From Sulfurimonas sp. (GTDB taxonomy: Bacteria; Campylobacterota; Campylobacteria; Campylobacterales; Sulfurimonadaceae): 8,740 nt of DNA. The notes under the pieces were generated by a model that ran no database searches, was not told the origin of the DNA, and saw only the letters and a program-made list of their open reading frames with translations. A program made the translations under genes and the position numbers. Of this stretch, positions 4,465 to 8,740 are shown one piece after another (position 1 is the first letter of the stretch; each line of letters begins with the position of its first letter). The stretch is from the NCBI GenBank assembly GCA_027858865.1, contig JAQIBW010000178.1, forward strand, positions 1 through 8,740, read 5' to 3'.

Positions 4465-7191
4465 ATGTCATTAGATTTAAATAGTACAAATGTTGAGTAC
4501 AAAGACAACAAAGTAATTATTAAAAGCATACCTAAAAATGGAGAGAACTTATCTGTTTTTATGAGACCCGGTGATGAAGTAATCTTTGATATAGAAGGTA
4601 TCGACCCTGATGAGTTAGAGTACATCTTAGTAGGTGGAGATATTGTTGTCTCGTTTGCTAATGATGGGGTACTTACATTTCCATCTTTAGGTTTGATGGG
4701 CTTTAGTAGTAATCCTCCCCAGTTTAATTTTGGTGGCGGTAAATCTATCTCTGTAGATAATATTCTTTCTCAAATTGAAGAAGTAAACGAGCTTCCTATA
4801 ACTTCTGTAGATGCTAGTTTTAAAGTTACTACAAGTGATAATGAAGAAGATGAGGCTCCAACAGGTACTAAAGTTGTAGTAGTCTCACAAACTCAAACTA
4901 GAGCAGATTTAGAGTCAAGAAGAGAAGACTATACTGAAACTGAACAAAATAATGCTTCTTGTAGTCTTAATTCTCAAGTAGAGCCTATATCTAATAGTAC
5001 TTCAATAGATAGTCCTTACTCAAATCCTTATAATCAATACACAAAACCCAATGATTTTGATGCCTATCATGATGAAAATCTGGTTCCAAAACCTGATGAA
5101 AATCTAGTTCCAGATACTGGTTATACAGGTATGGGTGATGGAGATGGTACAGACGATGGTGATGGAAATGTTGATGATGCTGCAAAACCTGTCTTTTACT
5201 TCAAAGCAACTGCACATCAAGTAGCATATAGTGAGACTACAAATGATGAAGGAATAGCTCTTGTTCTAGGTGGTGGCGGTAGTTTAGAAGGTTATAAATA
5301 TGACTCTATAACTAATCAGTTTGAGACAGAAACTATTGATATGTCAGCTAGAAGTGAAGATATGATTATAAGAGCTGAGAACTCTACATATTTTGACAAT
5401 AATCCAGCTGATGCGAACTACTTATCAAGAGTTTTAAGATTTGAGCCACAGATGCCAGAAGGATTTTACATAGATAGTTTTTCTATCTCAGGACTTCCTG
5501 CAAATGTGAAAATTCTTGATAAAAATGGAGCAGAAATTGTAGGAAGTGATATTTCTAAAGAAGATATGATTTTCAAAGATTCTTTAGGAAACACCATAGA
5601 ATACGGTAGTCCAAACTTTATAACAGAGTTTAAAAGTGTAGAGTTTACTATCAAATATGAAGATAGCATCTCAGATCCTTTTAATACATCCATAACCGCT
5701 AACTATAAATTAGATCCATCATATATTGGTACAACAGATTTGCCAAATGAAAACATATATACAAATGACTACACTTTCGCTCTAAAAGATGTTACACAAG
5801 CAAGTGACTATACCTACAAAAAAGAAGACTTTACAGATGGTGCTGATGAGGGTTTTATACTCTCAAAAGAGCCAAATACTAACACCATAAAAGATGGGAG
5901 TGGAAATAGCACCATTGTTGGGGGTATCGGTAAGGATACTGTCTATGATGGAGTTGGAGACGATACTATCTACTTGAGTGGAGGAAGTGATACTCTTTAT
6001 GGTGGAGCAGGTCATAATGTTATAGATGGCGATACTTATTTAGAAGAAGACGACACTACTAAAATTGACTATAGTGATGCAGAAGATAGAGATAAAATTA
6101 GCTATTCAGAGGTTAAAAGTTTTTCCCTAGCAGAACTTGAGTACTTAAAAGAAAACGGTAAAATAAGTAACGAAGACTATCAAAAATTAAGTGGAAGTTA
6201 TGAAGAACTAGATGATGACGGCAACCCAATAGCAAACTCTTTAGATGTTGACATGCTAAAGTATTACAAAGGTGTTTATGTTGATTTAAAAGGTTTTACC
6301 GATGAAAATACTTTATGGATAGACTCAAATGATAATGGTATTGTTGATGATGATGAAAAAATAAACACCCTTTCCAAGTTCGCCCTAAAAGATGAAAATA
6401 GTTTTACTTATAATGCTGATGGAGAAGTGACAGGTACAACCATAACAGATACAGGCTTAACAAATCTACAGCTCGTAGGTCAAGATAAGTTTACAAATAT
6501 AGAAGACGTTGATGGTAGTGCTTACAATGATACTATTTATGGAAATGATTCAAAAAACATTATAAAAGGTTTAGGAGGAAGTGATACCTTAGATGGTAGA
6601 GGTGGAGGAAACGAGCTTTATGGTGGAGCAGGATACGATATCTTATTTAGTGGAAGTGGAGATGACTATCTTGATGGTGGTGAAGACACAGATACTGTAA
6701 ACTATAAAAATGCTACAAATGGCGTTATAGTTAGACTAGATAAGCCAGATGGAGATGAGCATGATGATTATGCAACAGGTTACGGTACTGATAAACTTAA
6801 AAATATAGAAGATGTTTCCGGTTCAAGCTTTGCTGATACAATATACGGCAGTAATAGTACAAACTATATTATGGGTATGGATGGAGATGACAAAATCATA
6901 AGCGGTAGAGGCTATGACTTCATAGATGGAGGAGCCGGAAGTGACTGGATTAGTTACTATATAAATGACTATGACGATAGAGGTACAAACCCAAATTATA
7001 TGGAAGATATTCAAGGGATAACTGTTACTATGGGTAATGACTTTGTTATGTTAAAAGAGACAAGTACAGATAGATTGATAGACCTTATAAAAGATATAGA
7101 ACAAGTAAGTGGAACTAAAGGAAGTGATTATATTTGGGGGGGGACAGTAGTGATGAAACAGTTTGGGGACATGAAGGCAATGATAATTTAA
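4465..7191 (+). CDS. Large RTX-type calcium-binding adhesin, N-terminal portion ending prematurely after a G8 frameshift
   Basis: The frame as written gives 908 residues. It should be read as the first part of a protein of at least about 1,425, because the coding signal continues in another frame after the G8 tract at 7136-7143; the last 15 residues (from T894) are out-of-frame tail. Residues 1 to about 120 form a folded-looking start without a signal peptide (KVIIKSIPKNGENLSVFMRP, then GDEVIFDIEG). Residues about 200-235 are an acidic Asp/Gly linker with a duplicated DENLVP. Residues about 235-470 look like beta-sandwich adhesin domains (SFSISGLPANVKILDKNGAE). RTX-type repeats (GGxGxDxux) occur at about 473-525, 684-735 and 788-830, with an EF-hand loop at 620-631. 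Cysteine is almost absent. Such proteins usually leave by type I secretion with a C-terminal signal, which would lie beyond the window, and fold on external Ca2+. The start is set by AGGAG 6 bases upstream. A giant adhesin is likeliest; an RTX enzyme or toxin cannot be excluded. Confidence 0.88.
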   Translation: MSLDLNSTNVEYKDNKVIIKSIPKNGENLSVFMRPGDEVIFDIEGIDPDELEYILVGGDIVVSFANDGVLTFPSLGLMGFSSNPPQFNFGGGKSISVDNILSQIEEVNELPITSVDASFKVTTSDNEEDEAPTGTKVVVVSQTQTRADLESRREDYTETEQNNASCSLNSQVEPISNSTSIDSPYSNPYNQYTKPNDFDAYHDENLVPKPDENLVPDTGYTGMGDGDGTDDGDGNVDDAAKPVFYFKATAHQVAYSETTNDEGIALVLGGGGSLEGYKYDSITNQFETETIDMSARSEDMIIRAENSTYFDNNPADANYLSRVLRFEPQMPEGFYIDSFSISGLPANVKILDKNGAEIVGSDISKEDMIFKDSLGNTIEYGSPNFITEFKSVEFTIKYEDSISDPFNTSITANYKLDPSYIGTTDLPNENIYTNDYTFALKDVTQASDYTYKKEDFTDGADEGFILSKEPNTNTIKDGSGNSTIVGGIGKDTVYDGVGDDTIYLSGGSDTLYGGAGHNVIDGDTYLEEDDTTKIDYSDAEDRDKISYSEVKSFSLAELEYLKENGKISNEDYQKLSGSYEELDDDGNPIANSLDVDMLKYYKGVYVDLKGFTDENTLWIDSNDNGIVDDDEKINTLSKFALKDENSFTYNADGEVTGTTITDTGLTNLQLVGQDKFTNIEDVDGSAYNDTIYGNDSKNIIKGLGGSDTLDGRGGGNELYGGAGYDILFSGSGDDYLDGGEDTDTVNYKNATNGVIVRLDKPDGDEHDDYATGYGTDKLKNIEDVSGSSFADTIYGSNSTNYIMGMDGDDKIISGRGYDFIDGGAGSDWISYYINDYDDRGTNPNYMEDIQGITVTMGNDFVMLKETSTDRLIDLIKDIEQVSGTKGSDYIWGGTVVMKQFGDMKAMII
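5071..5118 (+). repeat. Two-copy 24-bp direct repeat in the RTX gene
   Basis: GATGAAAATCTGGTTCCAAA-ACCT (5071-5094) and GATGAAAATCTAGTTCCAGA-TACT (5095-5118) are adjacent imperfect copies encoding DENLVPKP and DENLVPDT. The unit is a multiple of three, so copy-number change would keep the frame and alter only the linker length. Confidence 0.75.
5881..6030 (+). repeat. RTX nonapeptide block 1
   Basis: Residues about 473-525 contain successive glycine/aspartate turns: GGIGKDTVYDG, GVGDDTIYLSGG, GSDTLYGGAGHNVIDGD. This is the GGxGxDxux pattern in which each pair of turns binds Ca2+ in a parallel beta-roll. It is separated by about 150 residues of non-RTX sequence from the next block. Confidence 0.85.
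6322..6357 (+). other. EF-hand-type Ca2+-binding loop inside the RTX protein
   Basis: Residues 620-631 read DSNDNGIVDDDE. This matches the canonical 12-residue EF-hand loop: acidic or Asn ligands at positions 1, 3 and 5, Gly at 6, aliphatic at 8 and Glu at 12. The flanking helices are not obvious, so it may be a lone Ca2+ loop of the kind seen in dockerin-like and surface adhesin modules. It lies in the segment between RTX blocks 1 and 2. Confidence 0.65.
6505..6960 (+). repeat. RTX nonapeptide blocks 2 and 3
   Basis: Block 2 (residues 684 to about 735) contains GSAYNDTIYGNDSKNIIKG, then LGGSDTLDGRGGG and GSGDDYLDGGEDTD. Block 3 (788 to about 830) contains GSSFADTIYGSNSTNYIMG, then MDGDDKIISGRGYD and DGGAGSDW. 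Each is introduced by an NIEDV(D/S)GS hinge preceded by a 30-45-residue strand-rich spacer. The protein is therefore built from repeated spacer-hinge-RTX modules. Confidence 0.85.
7136..7143 (+). repeat. G8 homopolymer, probable phase-variation tract
   Basis: Eight guanines follow TATATTT. They are the longest G/C homopolymer seen in this AT-rich window and sit exactly where the coding frame switches. With 8 G the frame ends at 7191; with 7 G it meets TAG at once; with 6 or 9 G it opens into the RTX-coding frame running to the window end. Poly-G slipped-strand mispairing in coding regions is the well-known ON/OFF mechanism for surface genes of Campylobacter and Helicobacter. Confidence 0.85.
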
Positions 7192-8740
7192 GAGGTTGGA
7201 ATGGAGCAGATACGCTATATGGTGGAACAGGAGATGACTTTTTACTCCCTGGAAGACATTTAGACCATAGTGACGGTGGAGATGGAGTTGACTTTTTACA
7301 TCTTTACTATGATGCACTAAAAAATAAAACTCAACAATGGCTTAGGCTTGATGAAAGTGGAACAGTTCAATATTCTACAAATGTTGCTCATGATAATTGG
7401 ACTGATGGATATGATACTTCTGATGGAGTAAATACAGCTGTAAATGTAGAAGGAATTTATGGTTCGTCAGGAGCTGACCATATCATAGGTAACTCTAAAG
7501 ACAATCGATTTGAGGGACATAATGGAGATGATGAAATATTTGGAGAAGGTGGAGACGATTTTATAAGAGGCGGAAATGGAGCAGATGCACTAGAGGGTGG
7601 AGATGGAGATGACATCATCTATGGAGATGGAGATAATGATACTATAGATGCGGGTGCCGGAGATGATACCATCTATGGTCACTCTGTTTATAATAAAAAT
7701 TATACAAATAATGACACCATTGATGGAGGGATAGGAAATGACACTTTAAACTATAACTCATCTGGATATGGTTTTGTTTTAGATATGAATAGCATTGTTG
7801 GCGGTTATGCTACTGTTGATTTTTCTGCATCATTACCAACTACTCACTCACAAAATAACACTGGAAACAATGACGCTTTTGATGATAAAATCAAAAATAT
7901 TGAAAATATACATGGAAGTAGAGGTGGTGATGATATTACAGGTGATGCAAATGTAAATATCATAAATGGTTGGTGGGGTGCAGATACCATAGATGGTGGA
8001 GGTGGAAATGATATCTTATATGGTGGAGTTCATGTAGATAACATAAGTGGTGGAGATGGAGATGACTACATCAACCTTGACCAATACTCAGATACAGATA
8101 CAAGAGTTCATGGACAAAATGGAGAGTATGCTTACGGTGGAGCTGGAAATGATACTATAGTCTCTCAAGGTGGAAGTGATTATCTGTATGGGGATGCTAC
8201 AGATGCTGTAAATGCTTTGAATCGTGTAGATGCTGTTGGCGATGGCGATGATACCTTTATAGTAAACTACAGACCTTATGAGCTACATGCTGGAGGTGGA
8301 AGAGATGTTTTAACTTTGGGTGATACTTATCTCTATCTTAGAAATGCTGATATTAAAGGCTTAGAAGAGCTAAATGTAGGTTCAGGAAGAACATATTTTA
8401 ACCGTGATCAGTTTTTTAACGACAATGCTTTTGACAAATTGACAGGAGATGATAACTCTCAACTTTTCATGTATGGTAGTAATAATGTTAATGATAATTT
8501 TGATTTTAGTAGTGTTGATTTAAGTGGGTTTAGTGGTATGTTTAACTTTTATGCATATAGTGGAGTAGATAGTTTAAAAATAGGTTCAAATCAAGATATA
8601 AACATGAATGAATACTACTATAATACTTTTGAACTAATTGAAATAGGTGCGAATTCAAACCTAAATATAGAAGCATATAGCGATAGTGGCAGGACGTATT
8701 ATTTACATAGAGACTTTAGTAATGTGGATGTGAGTAGTGA
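7143..8740 (+). CDS. RTX adhesin continuation in the alternative frame, partial (runs off right edge)
   Basis: Reading from GAC at 7143, I find 532 codons with no stop to the window end, beginning DSSDETVWGHEGNDNLRGWN. This is unmistakable RTX sequence continuous with the upstream gene. Dense repeats occur at 7453-7680 (GHNGDDEIFGEGGDDFIRGG, GDGDDIIYGDGDNDTIDAGA), 7909-8055 (GWWGADTIDGGGGNDILYGG) and 8130-8180 (GGAGNDTIVSQGGSDYLYGD). Two spacer-hinge units precede the first two of these (hinges VEGIYGSSGADHIIG and NIENIHGSRGGDDITG). From about 8280 the glycine repeats stop and a strand-rich segment begins, with SGRTY motifs 101 residues apart. The type I secretion signal expected at the C-terminus lies outside the window. 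This part has no plausible start of its own and needs a tract change or slippage at G8 to be made. It could be called the second half of a pseudogene if the frameshift is fixed. Confidence 0.85.
7453..7680 (+). repeat. RTX nonapeptide block 4, densest in the window
   Basis: The alternative frame encodes an almost uninterrupted run of nonapeptides after GSSGADHIIGNSKDNRFEG: HNGDDEIFGEGGDDFIRGG, NGADALEGG, DGDDIIYGDGDNDTIDAG, AGDDTIYG. This is the classical Ca2+ beta-roll pattern. All of it is lost from the 908-residue product of the 8-G register. Confidence 0.88.

Noticed and set aside
4991..5185. Minus-strand frame with a His-rich translation
   Set aside because: It is the mirror of the Asp-rich linker (GAT/GAC read backwards as ATC/GTC in a shifted frame gives CAT/CAC) and has no supporting signals.
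7051..7317. Minus-strand frame spanning the frameshift site, which could be taken as an overlapping gene
   Set aside because: It is His/Tyr-rich antisense of RTX DNA with no ribosome site or recognisable domain. The plus-strand RTX signal on both sides explains the region.
5880..8200. CRISPR-like or satellite-like repetition (many GGTGGAGATGGAGATGA-type words)
   Set aside because: The repetition follows codon phase and encodes RTX nonapeptides, with no constant-length spacers and no exact repeats.

Overview
The window comes from an AT-rich Campylobacterota (epsilonproteobacterial) chromosome, probably a Sulfurimonas-like or related lineage. The reasons are the A+T-rich codon use, a FlgF-like/FlgG pair behind a sigma-54 promoter, rpoD beside flagellar genes, and a G-homopolymer contingency tract. 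The genus is an inference, not a demonstrated fact.

Layout. On the minus strand (1-2433) lies the housekeeping sigma factor gene rpoD (2433 to 577). Three bases beyond its stop is the start of a gene cut by the left window edge, which has an N-terminal PAS-like segment and resembles a histidine kinase without an obvious phospho-acceptor histidine. A 142-bp divergent intergenic region (2434-2575) holds a TATAAT box for rpoD and a near-perfect sigma-54 promoter facing the other way. On the plus strand follow a FlgF-like distal-rod gene (2576-3397), a 145-bp gap with a palindrome and a longer structured element, and flgG (3543-4331). A hairpin and a new extended -10 promoter separate the flagellar pair from a very large gene starting at 4465.

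The large gene encodes an Asp/Gly-rich, Ca2+-binding RTX protein of adhesin type, presumably exported by type I secretion. It runs off the right edge. As written, its frame ends at 7191, only 15 codons after an eight-guanine run (7136-7143). An uninterrupted RTX-coding frame continues from 7143 to the window end. The gene is therefore frame-shifted at a G8 tract, which most likely means a phase-variable surface protein captured in its OFF register, although a homopolymer sequencing error is possible. Alignment of the interrupted module with sister modules in the same protein shows that 6 G restores the register exactly and 9 G restores it with one extra glycine.

How it fits together: the left part is core transcription and flagellar rod assembly, with flagellar genes under RpoN control. 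The right part is an accessory surface-protein locus with its own promoter and a switchable reading frame. No tRNA, rRNA, CRISPR array, insertion sequence or integrase was seen.
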